Positions 1-9,594 of a stretch of 64,000 bases of DNA are shown piece by piece. A program made the position numbers and the translations under genes. This DNA is from Thermodesulfovibrio sp. (GTDB lineage: Bacteria > Nitrospirota > Thermodesulfovibrionia > Thermodesulfovibrionales > Thermodesulfovibrionaceae). Each line of letters starts with the position of its first letter. Within the stretch, counting starts at the first letter, position 1. The stretch is from NCBI GenBank assembly GCA_020725335.1, contig DYFF01000007.1, positions 248,001 to 312,000 on the forward strand, given 5' to 3'. The notes under the pieces were generated by a model that did not search any database, was not told the DNA's origin, and saw only the letters and a list, made by a program, of their open reading frames with translations.

Positions 1-37
1 AAAATTTTAATTTAGAATGATTAATGAAAAAATAAAG

Positions 38-110
38 TGGAGGTGAAGGGATTCGAACCCACGACCTCCTGCGTGCAAAGCAGGCGCTCTCCCAACTGAG
101 CTACACCCCC
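38..110 (-). tRNA. tRNA-Ala (anticodon TGC)
   Basis: Reverse complement GGGGGTGTAGCTCAGTTGGGAGAGCGCCTGCTTTGCACGCAGGAGGTCGTGGGTTCGAATCCCTTCACCTCCA folds as a cloverleaf; anticodon loop TTTGCAC. Confidence 0.97.
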
Positions 111-120
111 ACAGTCTCAA

Positions 121-194
<74 letters not shown>

Positions 195-205
195 ATCAAC
201 ATTTA

Positions 206-235
206 AAGTTACCTGAAAAATATAATTTTTGTCAA
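206..235 (-). promoter_or_regulatory. Putative sigma70-type promoter for tRNA-Ile/tRNA-Ala
   Basis: Minus strand TTGACA (235-230), 18-nt spacer, TAACTT (211-206), just upstream of the tRNA-Ile 5' end. Confidence 0.65.
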
Positions 236-360
236 CCTTTGCTCTTTCCTCAAAAATAATTTTGCTGAAAAAATGGGTGTTGTGCACATAATTGACAAAT
301 AAGGCAATCATCCATGTTATCCTATTACTATGGAATTACAAACAAAGCGTCTATAAATCC

Positions 361-1728
361 CTACACAATAAAAATTAAGTAAAGAAATAGAAAAATTTTT
401 AATATTAAATTCTTATTATCTGCCTTAATTTTTTCAGCCCACCATATTGATTTGTTTATTAATTCATCTTCATCAATAAACTGATGTCTTCCATTAATAA
501 TTACAGGTTTCCCGTTTACGAAAACATCTTCAATATCAGAAGATTTTGCAGAATAAATTATCGTAGAATATATGTCATATATAGGTTGCAGATGAGGTTT
601 TCTCAAATTCATAGTAACTACATCAGCTTTTTTCCCTACTTCAAGGCTTCCTATGTAATTTTCAAGTCCCAAAGCTTTTGCTGCCCATATCGTAAGCATT
701 TTCATACAAGTCTTTACATCAACAACAGTAGGATCTCCAGTTATTCCTTTTTGCACTTTTGCAGCTATTGAAATTTCTTCTAATAAATCTAAATTATTAT
801 TGCTTGCAGCACCATCTGTACCTAAACCAACCTTTACTCCCTTTTTCACCATCCTTGCTATTGGTGCAATACCGCTTGAAAGTTTTAGATTACTTTCTAT
901 GCAATGTGATACTCCTACTCCAAAATTTGACATAATCTCTATTTCTTCTTCATCAACCCAAACTGAATGGGCTGCCAATACAGTTCCTTCAAAAAATCCT
1001 ATTTCTTTAAGATATTTAACTGGTCTCATTCCGTATTTCTTTATAGAATCTTCTACTTCATTAAATGTTTCACTAAGATGAATGTGAATTGGCACACCAA
1101 ACTTTAATGCAATCTCTTTTGATTTTAATAAAGTATCTTTACTACAGGTATAAATTGAATGAGGTGCTACAGAGGGAAATATAAATTCATCATTCTTATA
1201 TTTATTTATAAATTCTAAGGCTTTTGTGAGATAATCATCAGGTCCTCGTCCTGAAGGGGTTTCAAAATCAAGTATTCCCTGTCCTATAACTGCCTTGATC
1301 TTTAAATCCTTTGCCGCATTTGCTATACTATCAGTGAAAAAATACATATCGTTGAAAGTTGTGATACCATTTTTTAACATTTCAAGACAGGCAAGACATG
1401 TTCCATCATAAACAAATTCTTTGCTTAAAAATTTTCCTTCAAGAGGCCAAATATGTTCTCTCAACCATTGATATAATGGCAAGTCGTCAGCTATCCCTCT
1501 CAATAAAACCATAGCAGCATGAGTATGAGTATTAATAAAACCAGGCATTATTGCAGCGTCAGAATGACCATAAATAGGGATTGATGCAGTTTTATACTTT
1601 TTTAAAATCTCTTGAAAAGTGTTGATCTCAATAATTCTATCATCATCAATTACCAAAGCTCCGTTTTCGATTATTTCGTCATTTTCATTCATGGTTATTA
1701 GATATCTACCTCTTAAAATTGATTTCAT
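361..1728 (-). CDS. Amidohydrolase, MTA/SAH deaminase (MtaD) family
   Basis: ORF 455 aa; metal-binding [41 protein letters not shown] motifs of the MtaD/SsnA/MqnX amidohydrolase family. Confidence 0.85.
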   Translation of the reverse strand: MKSILRGRYLITMNENDEIIENGALVIDDDRIIEINTFQEILKKYKTASIPIYGHSDAAIMPGFINTHTHAAMVLLRGIADDLPLYQWLREHIWPLEGKFLSKEFVYDGTCLACLEMLKNGITTFNDMYFFTDSIANAAKDLKIKAVIGQGILDFETPSGRGPDDYLTKALEFINKYKNDEFIFPSVAPHSIYTCSKDTLLKSKEIALKFGVPIHIHLSETFNEVEDSIKKYGMRPVKYLKEIGFFEGTVLAAHSVWVDEEEIEIMSNFGVGVSHCIESNLKLSSGIAPIARMVKKGVKVGLGTDGAASNNNLDLLEEISIAAKVQKGITGDPTVVDVKTCMKMLTIWAAKALGLENYIGSLEVGKKADVVTMNLRKPHLQPIYDIYSTIIYSAKSSDIEDVFVNGKPVIINGRHQFIDEDELINKSIWWAEKIKADNKNLILKIFLFLYLIFIV

Positions 1729-3620
1729 ATAACCTCCTTTTTCAAAATAAAAACAGATAGAGGCGGTAATGTTAAGTTGAGACTATAAGGTTGGCCATGG
1801 AAACAAATATTTTCAGCATTAATTCCTCCAAAATTTCCAAGATTACTTCCACCATATTCAAATGAATCACTATTTAATATTTCTCTATAAAATCCAGCTT
1901 GAGGAACACCAATTCTGTAGTTAAATCTTGGAACAGGAGTAAAATTGAAGACAAATAATAAAAATTCTCTATCATCTTCACTCTTTCTAAGAAATGAAAT
2001 AATGCTCTGGTCATGGTCAGAAAAATCAATCCATTGAAATCCGTTCCAATGAAAATCGATTTCATATAGTGCCTTTTCATTTTTATAAATAGAGTTTAAA
2101 TCTTTTATAAATTTCAATAAGCCTCTATGCGATTCATCTGAAAGCAAATGCCATTCAAGTTGCCAATTACAATTCCACTCATTTATCTGTCCAAATTCTG
2201 ATCCCATGAATAGTAATTTTTTACCTGGATGTCCATACATATAGCCAAATAGTGCTCTCAAATTTGCAAGCTTTTGCCATTTATCGCCCGGCATTTTTTG
2301 AAATAAAGAACCTTTACCATAAACAACCTCATCATGGGATAGAGGAAGAACAAAATTCTCTGAAAATGCGTATAAAAGACTGAATGTTATAGAATTGGTA
2401 TGATATTTTCTATAAATAGGATCTCTTGAAAAGTAGAATAATGTATCATGCATCCACCCCATATTCCATTTCATTGTAAAACCTAATCCTCCAATGTAAG
2501 TTGGCCGAGTAACCATTGGCCAAGAAGTAGACTCTTCAGCAATTGTCAATGTTCCGGCATACTCTCCATGCGTTAACTCATTCATCCTTCTAAGGAAATC
2601 TATTGCTTCAAGATTTTCCTTCCCACCATATATATTAGGAAGCCACTCTCCCGGTTTCTTTGAGTAATCAAGATATAGCATAGATGCAACTGCATCAACT
2701 CTTAAACCATCTATGTGATAAACATCAAACCAAAATAAGGCATTTGCAATTAGAAAATTTCTAACTTCGTTTCTGCCATAATTAAAAATTAAAGTTCCCC
2801 AATCTTTATGTTCACCCTTACGAGGATCTTCATGTTCATAAAGGGCTGTACCATCGAATCTTATTAAACCGTGTCCATCTTTAGGAAAATGCGATGGCAC
2901 CCAGTCAATTATTACTCCTATATCATTTTGATGGGCATAATCAATGAAATACATGAAATCTTCGGGTGAACCAAAACGACTGGTAGGTGCATAATAGCCA
3001 AGACATTGATATCCCCATGATTCATCAAAAGGATGTTCTGTAATAGGAAGAAGTTCAACATGAGTAAATCCAAGCCATTTAACATATGGAATTAATTCAT
3101 GGGCAAGCTCCCTATAATTCAGAAAACTTCCATCCCCTTTTCTTTTCCATGAGCCAAGATGTACTTCATATATAGACATTGGTGACTTCAACCAGTCTGT
3201 GTTTTTTCTCTTTTCAAGCCATATGGAATCATTCCATTTATATTTATTCTTAGGGTTATAAACAATGCTTGCACTTTTTGGACGAACTTCAAAGAAAAAA
3301 CTAAAAGGGTCAGATTTAATTTGTATAATGTCATTCCATCCATGAATATAATATTTATACAATGTACCTTCAGTTAATCCTTCTATAAATAAACTCCAGA
3401 TACCAGAATTACCAAGAGGACGCATTGGATTTTTTGTATAATCCCAGCTATTAAAATCTCCAAGAACAGAAACATATTTAGCATTTGGAGCCCATACTGC
3501 AAAATGAACGCCTTTTTTATTTTTGTAATCTATTATATGAGCCCCTAATTTTTCATAAATTTTATAATGATTACCTTCTCCTATGAGATATAAATCAAAA
3601 TCTGTTAGAAATTCTTTCAT
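1725..3620 (-). CDS. glgB: 1,4-alpha-glucan branching enzyme
   Basis: ORF 631 aa; N-terminal CBM48-like region, [36 protein letters not shown] motifs. Confidence 0.96.
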   Translation of the reverse strand: MKEFLTDFDLYLIGEGNHYKIYEKLGAHIIDYKNKKGVHFAVWAPNAKYVSVLGDFNSWDYTKNPMRPLGNSGIWSLFIEGLTEGTLYKYYIHGWNDIIQIKSDPFSFFFEVRPKSASIVYNPKNKYKWNDSIWLEKRKNTDWLKSPMSIYEVHLGSWKRKGDGSFLNYRELAHELIPYVKWLGFTHVELLPITEHPFDESWGYQCLGYYAPTSRFGSPEDFMYFIDYAHQNDIGVIIDWVPSHFPKDGHGLIRFDGTALYEHEDPRKGEHKDWGTLIFNYGRNEVRNFLIANALFWFDVYHIDGLRVDAVASMLYLDYSKKPGEWLPNIYGGKENLEAIDFLRRMNELTHGEYAGTLTIAEESTSWPMVTRPTYIGGLGFTMKWNMGWMHDTLFYFSRDPIYRKYHTNSITFSLLYAFSENFVLPLSHDEVVYGKGSLFQKMPGDKWQKLANLRALFGYMYGHPGKKLLFMGSEFGQINEWNCNWQLEWHLLSDESHRGLLKFIKDLNSIYKNEKALYEIDFHWNGFQWIDFSDHDQSIISFLRKSEDDREFLLFVFNFTPVPRFNYRIGVPQAGFYREILNSDSFEYGGSNLGNFGGINAENICFHGQPYSLNLTLPPLSVFILKKEVI

Positions 3621-4270
3621 GTTTCAACTCTTTCTGTAAATTCAATGATTGATTTTCTATACTTTATAGGCACTTTTTGTTTCTGAATTTTCAGATTTAA
3701 TCTATCTTTGATTGATATTTTATCAAAATATTTAAGCCAAAGTCGTGCAATCTCCTTTTCATTATCGGTCAAATTAGGTATTTTATCCTCAATCTGAGCT
3801 GAACAAACTTTTCCTCTATAGCAAAATGCTGCAATGTTTCTTTTGATATCATGTATTAATGTTTTTTCATTTCTTAAACGATTTGCAAAATAAAAAGCTA
3901 CAGGCATAATAATATTAAAATCAGGGCTAAACTTTGCATAAAGGTAACCACCTTCAACTTCTTTAAATCTTAATAAGCCTTTAATCTTTTGTATTTCTCT
4001 GCTTACTTGCTTAGCTTTTTTATAAATTCTCTCAATTACCGGGTCTGAAATATAATTTTCTAAGTTTGTTTTTGAATTTTCTAAAAAATATATAATATCA
4101 TCAAATACTTCTTTGCCATCGCTTAATAAATATAGATAGAGAGTTTTTAAAGTTTTTATCTCTAATTTTTTCAAGCTTTCAGAATAATCCAGCCAATTAG
4201 AATTAAAAATTTTCAATTGATTAAAATTTATAGCATTCTTTATAGTTTCTACTAATTGAATTTCATTCAT
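3617..4270 (-). CDS. DUF4130 / TIGR03915-type putative DNA metabolism protein
   Basis: ORF 217 aa; [38 protein letters not shown] matches the DUF4130 pattern; overlaps the partner radical SAM gene. Confidence 0.75.
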   Translation of the reverse strand: MNEIQLVETIKNAINFNQLKIFNSNWLDYSESLKKLEIKTLKTLYLYLLSDGKEVFDDIIYFLENSKTNLENYISDPVIERIYKKAKQVSREIQKIKGLLRFKEVEGGYLYAKFSPDFNIIMPVAFYFANRLRNEKTLIHDIKRNIAAFCYRGKVCSAQIEDKIPNLTDNEKEIARLWLKYFDKISIKDRLNLKIQKQKVPIKYRKSIIEFTERVET

Positions 4271-5496
4271 AGCGATAAGGTAAGTTGACTATTTCGATTA
4301 CTAAAAATTTTATTCATCTCTGGTGTTTTATCATACAATTTTTTATCTTCAAAAAATTTACCATTTATAGTTATAAAATATTTAGCTCTTTTTACAACAA
4401 CTCCTATTTTTTTTAGCGCATTAATGTCAAGATTAGCAAGCTTTCTTAATTTTAAAATCTTCTTTGCGCTTAGTGGGCCGATCCCAGGAACTCTGAGTAA
4501 AGATTCTAATGAAGCTTTAGTTATATCGATTGGGAAAAAATGTAAATTTCTCAATGCCCACGCAAGTTTTGGATCAATATTTTCATCAAGAAAAGGCTTT
4601 TTCTCTGAAAAAATCTCATCAATCCTAAAACCATAAAATCTTATTAGCCAATCAGCCTGATACAATCTATGTTCTCGCAATAATGGAGGCTTTGTTACAG
4701 GCAGTCTTGAATCATCATTTATAGGAACATAGGCAGAATAATAAACCCTCTTTAACTTGTTATTTTTGTATAGATAAGAGCTTAATCTTAAAATTTCAAG
4801 ATCACTATCAGGAGTTGCTCCAATAATTAATTGAGTACTTTGACCACCCCTTGAATTATAAAATGTTTTTTCCTCTTTTAAAGTATCTATAGTTTTTGTG
4901 ACAAAATTCATTATATTTAAAATATTATCCATTTTTTTATCTGGAGCAAGATATTCTAGTGATTTTTTATTTGGCAATTCGAGATTAACGCTTACTCTAT
5001 CTGCCCATTTAATCGCCTCTGATACTGTTGCTTCTGAAGTACTGGGAATCAGTTTTAAATGAATATAACCATTAAATCTGTATTTTAGTCTCAAAAGGGA
5101 TACTGTTTTAATCATCATTTCCATGGTAAGTTCAGGATTACCAATTATTCCAGAGCTTAAAAAAAGTCCTTCTATATAGTTTCTTCTGTAAAATTCATAA
5201 GTAATTTTTGCCAGTTCATCTGGCATTAAGACAGTTCTATATATATCGTTCTTTTTTCGATTTATGCAATATGCGCAATCATTATTACAAAAATTAGTAA
5301 GCAATATTTTTAAAAGAGAAATACATCTTCCATCAGAACTCCAGCTATGACAGACACCAAATCTTGAGGTGTTTCCTACTTGATTTTTTAAATTTTTTCT
5401 ACTAACTCCACTGGAGGCACAAGATACATCATATTTAGCTCCGTTGGCAAGTAAAGATAATTTTTCATAGATATCTATAGATTTTCTTAGTAGCAT
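4267..5496 (-). CDS. Putative DNA modification/repair radical SAM protein (TIGR03916-like)
   Basis: ORF 409 aa; radical-SAM cysteine cluster CNNDCAYCINR; C-terminal helix-hairpin-helix LLRVPGIGPLSAKKILKLR. Confidence 0.88.
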   Translation of the reverse strand: MLLRKSIDIYEKLSLLANGAKYDVSCASSGVSRKNLKNQVGNTSRFGVCHSWSSDGRCISLLKILLTNFCNNDCAYCINRKKNDIYRTVLMPDELAKITYEFYRRNYIEGLFLSSGIIGNPELTMEMMIKTVSLLRLKYRFNGYIHLKLIPSTSEATVSEAIKWADRVSVNLELPNKKSLEYLAPDKKMDNILNIMNFVTKTIDTLKEEKTFYNSRGGQSTQLIIGATPDSDLEILRLSSYLYKNNKLKRVYYSAYVPINDDSRLPVTKPPLLREHRLYQADWLIRFYGFRIDEIFSEKKPFLDENIDPKLAWALRNLHFFPIDITKASLESLLRVPGIGPLSAKKILKLRKLANLDINALKKIGVVVKRAKYFITINGKFFEDKKLYDKTPEMNKIFSNRNSQLTLSL

Positions 5497-5670
5497 AGTT
5501 TTTTAATATAATACCACTTTTTTATCTTTTTCAATTATTTTCATTTTTTTTAGAATAAAATCTGTTTGAGATAGGACAAAAGTTTCTGCTTGTTTAATTA
5601 GCGAGATTATTTTTGAGGAAAGGCGAAAGCTTGATTTTGCCTTTTATATTGTTATAATCTATCTCTATTC

Positions 5671-6702
5671 ATGAAAGTAGCAAAATTATATAAATTTAAT
5701 GACATAAGAATAGAAGATATACCAATTCCTAAAATAAATAGTAGACAAGCCCTCGTAAAAGTAAAAGCGTGTGGAATTTGTTCTGGAGATGTAATGCCCT
5801 GGTATATTGAAAAAAAAGCCCCTCTTGTTCTTGGACATGAAATCTGTGGTGAAATATTAAAAATTGGGGATTCCATAAAACAGGAAATTCCCCTAAGGGA
5901 GGGAGACAGAGTTTTTGTTCATCATCATGCTCCATGTATGGATTGTTTTTATTGTAAAAGAGGGGATTATGTCCAATGTAGAACATGGAAAGAATCAAAG
6001 ATTTATCCAGGCGGTATCGCAGAGTATATTTTATTACCCGAGATTATCTTAAAAAATGATACCTTAAAAATACCAGAGCATATAAGTTGCGAAGAAGGTG
6101 CTATGGTGGAACCAGTTGCGTGCGTTGTTAAATCTTTAAAAAGAGCTAATATAAAAAAGGGGGATGTTGTTCTCATTGCAGGCTTAGGAATTATGGGACA
6201 ACTTCATGTTATGTTAGCAAAAGAATTTGGTGCTAAAACAGTAATAGGCGCTGATATGGTCGATTTTAGATTGAAAAAAGCCTTAGAAGCTGGAGCTGAT
6301 TTTGTTATTGATATAAAACATGAAAATATAAATGAAAAAATTAATAAAATTACAGATGGAATTATGGCTCAGTCAGTCATTGTTGGACCAGGTGATGCTG
6401 AAATTATAAAAAGTTATTTACAAACAGTATCAAAAGGTGGAACATTATTAATATTTACTCCCACTCCTCCCGATCAAAAAATATGCTTTTCAATTAATGA
6501 TATTTATTTCCAAGACATTACAATAACAACAAGTTATTCCTGTGGACCTGAGGATACAAAAAAAGCGCTTGATTTAATATCAAATAAAAAAATTGACTTT
6601 AATCTTCTTATTACACATAAGTTTACAATAGAAGATACAGTTAAAGCTTATGAAATAACAGCTAAAGCAGAAGATTCTTTAAAATGTATAGTAACTTTTT
6701 AA
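5671..6702 (+). CDS. Zinc-dependent alcohol dehydrogenase family (threonine/sorbitol dehydrogenase-like)
   Basis: ORF 343 aa; GHEICGEI, zinc cysteine cluster CMDCFYCKRGDYVQC, Rossmann GLGIMG. Confidence 0.92.
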   Translation: MKVAKLYKFNDIRIEDIPIPKINSRQALVKVKACGICSGDVMPWYIEKKAPLVLGHEICGEILKIGDSIKQEIPLREGDRVFVHHHAPCMDCFYCKRGDYVQCRTWKESKIYPGGIAEYILLPEIILKNDTLKIPEHISCEEGAMVEPVACVVKSLKRANIKKGDVVLIAGLGIMGQLHVMLAKEFGAKTVIGADMVDFRLKKALEAGADFVIDIKHENINEKINKITDGIMAQSVIVGPGDAEIIKSYLQTVSKGGTLLIFTPTPPDQKICFSINDIYFQDITITTSYSCGPEDTKKALDLISNKKIDFNLLITHKFTIEDTVKAYEITAKAEDSLKCIVTF

Positions 6703-6719
6703 GGATAGGAGAAATCTTT

Positions 6720-7535
6720 ATGAAAAAATTTATTTTTTTTCTACTAATATTAATCTTTCCAGCATTAATCATTCCAGCTATAGTTAATGCAACTACAGAA
6801 ATAGTATGGTATGGTCATGCAAGTTTTAAAATTCAGACTCCTCAGGGAAAAGTTTTATTGATTGACCCTTGGATAGTTAATCCTGCTAACAATAATAACA
6901 AAAAATACTTAGAGGAAATAAATAAAGTAGATTTAATTTTATTAACCCATGCTCATGGTGACCATATTGGTAATTTAATTGAGATAGCGAAAAAAACAGG
7001 CGCGAGATTAGTTACCACTTTTGACTTAGGAAAAGCAATGATTTTATATGGAGGTTATCCAGAGAAACAGTTTGGTTATGAAACAACCGGTAATTTTGGC
7101 GGAGAAATTGAACTTCTTGACGGAGAAGTTAAGGTTTTATTCGTACCAGCTGTTCATAGTTCTGCATTAGAAATTCCTAATTCTCCAAAAGGACTTACTT
7201 ATGCAGGAAATCCTGGTGGATTTATTATTTCAATAAAAAATGGTCCAGTAATATATCACACAGGTGATACAGATTTATTTGAAGACATGAAAATAATAGG
7301 TTCATTATATAAAGTGGATATTATGATGGTATGCATAGGTGATAAGTTTACAATGGGACCTAAAAGAGCAGCTATAGCAACAAAATGGGTGAATCCTCGC
7401 ATAATAGTTCCTATGCACTTTGGAACTTTTCCCGCTCTTACAGGAAAAGTTGAAGACTTTGAAAAAGAACTGAAAACTCAAAAAGTTAAAAGCAAGTTTT
7501 TAAAAATGAATATTGGAGAGATTTATAAATTTTAA
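6720..7535 (+). CDS. Exported metal-dependent hydrolase, metallo-beta-lactamase fold (UPF0173-like)
   Basis: Within ORF 6684-7535; start at ATG 6720 gives a signal peptide; IVWYGHASFKIQTP, LTHAHGDHIGN, HTGDTDLF motifs. Confidence 0.88.
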   Translation: MKKFIFFLLILIFPALIIPAIVNATTEIVWYGHASFKIQTPQGKVLLIDPWIVNPANNNNKKYLEEINKVDLILLTHAHGDHIGNLIEIAKKTGARLVTTFDLGKAMILYGGYPEKQFGYETTGNFGGEIELLDGEVKVLFVPAVHSSALEIPNSPKGLTYAGNPGGFIISIKNGPVIYHTGDTDLFEDMKIIGSLYKVDIMMVCIGDKFTMGPKRAAIATKWVNPRIIVPMHFGTFPALTGKVEDFEKELKTQKVKSKFLKMNIGEIYKF

Positions 7536-7545
7536 ATTTAAAAAT

Positions 7546-8304
7546 TTAGATAAAATATCTTTTCTTTAGAAGAATAAAAGAAAATGGCATAAAAACAATT
7601 AAGAAAAATAATATATAGACAGATTCAAAAATAAAATTCTCATTAATACTACCATAAAACAATATTCGTGATATATTTACAAGATGGAAAAGAGGATTAA
7701 GTAGGGACAATTCTGTAAAAATAGATGGCATATCTTCAATGGGGAAGAAAATTCCAGAAAAAAGAAAAAGCGGCGTTAAGAAAAGGGTATAGAAATAATT
7801 AAAAGAATCAATGCCAGGGACTAATGCGGTAGCAATGATTGATAAATTAGCAAATATAATTCCACAAATAAATATATACGGAACTAAAAGCAAAACCTGA
7901 AACTCTTTAACTAAACCAAAAAGAAACATAACAAATAAAATAATAGTTCCATAGATTAAGCTTTTTGTAGCACCCCATAGGATTTCCCCTAAGACAAGTT
8001 CATTAAAAAGTATAGGAGTTGCTAAAATCGCATCGAAAGTCTTTTGATATTCCATCCTAACATAAGTACCATAAGTACATTCATAGCTTGCTGCATACAT
8101 AGCTGATGACATTACAATTCCTGGGGCTATGAATTCAATGTATGAAAGTCCATTTATTTCTTTTATAAACCCACCAAGTCCATAACCTAAAGCTATAAGA
8201 TAAAGCATTGGCTCAAAAAAGTTTAAAGCTAAACTTGAACGATATAATTTTCTGTAAACAGTAGCATTTCTTTGCCAGACTCTTATTGCTCTCTTGAAAT
8301 TCAT
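7546..8304 (-). CDS. ABC-2 type transporter permease (NodJ-like)
   Basis: ORF 252 aa, multi-TM; YIEFIAPGIVMSSAMYAASYECTYGTYVRM; next to an ABC ATPase gene. Confidence 0.88.
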   Translation of the reverse strand: MNFKRAIRVWQRNATVYRKLYRSSLALNFFEPMLYLIALGYGLGGFIKEINGLSYIEFIAPGIVMSSAMYAASYECTYGTYVRMEYQKTFDAILATPILFNELVLGEILWGATKSLIYGTIILFVMFLFGLVKEFQVLLLVPYIFICGIIFANLSIIATALVPGIDSFNYFYTLFLTPLFLFSGIFFPIEDMPSIFTELSLLNPLFHLVNISRILFYGSINENFIFESVYILFFLIVFMPFSFILLKKRYFI

Positions 8305-8307
8305 TTT

Positions 8308-9030
8308 TTATTCTTCGGTCATATTTAAATAAACCTTTTCGAGATTGCCACTAAATTTAAATGATAAATTTTCAGGAGTATCAATTACTAAAATTTGTCC
8401 TTTATTCATAATAGCAATTCTATCACATAATTTTTCAGCCTCTTCCATATAATGAGTAGTCAAAACAATCGTTTTACCTGAATGTTTAAGTATTTCTATT
8501 CTATCCCATATTTGTTTTCTACTACGGGGATCAAGACCTGTTGTAGGCTCATCAAGAATTAATAGCTCTGGATCATTTATAAGCCCTCTGATAAAAGTAA
8601 GCTTTCTTTTCATTCCGCCTGAAAGTTTTCTAACATTCATATCTGACCATTCCTGTAAACTAACAAAATTCAGCAATTCCTTTGCTCTTTCTATGGCTTC
8701 TTTTTTTCTAATATTAAAATATCTTGCGTAGACAATTAAATTTTCAAGAACACTCAAGTCTGGGTCGAGATTATTATCTTGAGGAATAACACCAATTTTC
8801 TGTTTAATTTCAGGTAAATTTTTTTTATTTAAACTTTTACCAAAAACCTTAATTTCACCTGAACTTGGAGATATAAATCCATAAATCATGCTCATAAGAG
8901 TAGTTTTCCCAGCTCCATTAGAACCTAAAAAACTGAAACACTCTCCCTGTCTTATGAAAAAACTCACTGAATCAAGAGCTTTAAAACTTTTATAATACTT
9001 TATTAAATTTTTCCCCGTCACTATATCCAT
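8308..9030 (-). CDS. ABC transporter ATP-binding protein (NodI-like)
   Basis: ORF 240 aa; Walker A GSNGAGKTT, signature LSGGMKRKL, Walker B LLILDEPTTGLDP. Confidence 0.94.
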   Translation of the reverse strand: MDIVTGKNLIKYYKSFKALDSVSFFIRQGECFSFLGSNGAGKTTLMSMIYGFISPSSGEIKVFGKSLNKKNLPEIKQKIGVIPQDNNLDPDLSVLENLIVYARYFNIRKKEAIERAKELLNFVSLQEWSDMNVRKLSGGMKRKLTFIRGLINDPELLILDEPTTGLDPRSRKQIWDRIEILKHSGKTIVLTTHYMEEAEKLCDRIAIMNKGQILVIDTPENLSFKFSGNLEKVYLNMTEE

Positions 9031-9051
9031 AATTTTTAGTATAATAGTTTT

Positions 9052-9555
9052 ATGAGATACATGAAAATATTAATTTATTTGATTATTCTTATTCCAATAC
9101 ATGTTTATGGAGAAATATCTCTTTTTCCAGTCGAAGAAAACATGATCAATGGTGAATTTAACGTAATTATATATTCTAATTCTTACATCAACGATCCTGA
9201 AACATTTATTATTTTTGATAAAACAGATGACAATATAGATTTTTCACTTTACGCACCTTCTTTTAAATCTAAAGTTATACCAAACCTAAAGGACACAGAG
9301 GCTTTAAAAATTTCTCGAGAAATTCTCTATAATTCCTCTTTCATAAGTTCATTTAAATACACCGAAATAAAAATTTCAGGAATTACCGCAGGTTTTGAAA
9401 TAAAACCAGTATATTTTCCTTGGATTTTCGGAATCTTAGAACCTGTAGAGACAATATATAAGAAGAAAAACAATTCAATCGAGGTATTTATACGTCTCAA
9501 TCCACGAGTTGAGCGACAAATCAACAACGGTGGAAACTCAGATAAAGATGATTAA
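9052..9555 (+). CDS. Hypothetical exported protein
   Basis: ORF 167 aa with N-terminal hydrophobic signal; divergent from the ABC operon; no family recognised. Confidence 0.6.
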   Translation: MRYMKILIYLIILIPIHVYGEISLFPVEENMINGEFNVIIYSNSYINDPETFIIFDKTDDNIDFSLYAPSFKSKVIPNLKDTEALKISREILYNSSFISSFKYTEIKISGITAGFEIKPVYFPWIFGILEPVETIYKKKNNSIEVFIRLNPRVERQINNGGNSDKDD

Positions 9556-9590
9556 GAAGAGAACTCATTTTGATGAGCTCTCTTCTTAAT
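9551..9590. terminator. Bidirectional hairpin between convergent genes
   Basis: ATTAAGAAGAGA-A-CTCAT TTTG ATGAG-C-TCTCTTCTTAAT: 17 bp stem with one A/C mismatch and a 4-nt loop; includes the stop codon of the 9052-9555 ORF and precedes the end of ppdK. Confidence 0.75.
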
Positions 9591-9594
9591 ATCA

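Noticed and set aside
484-1081. Plus-strand ORFs 484-771 and 800-1081
   Set aside because: Antisense to the well-supported amidohydrolase gene; no recognisable protein features. The same applies to the other antisense ORFs in the track (for example in ppdK, uvrA, ftsH, ruvB and the dikinase).
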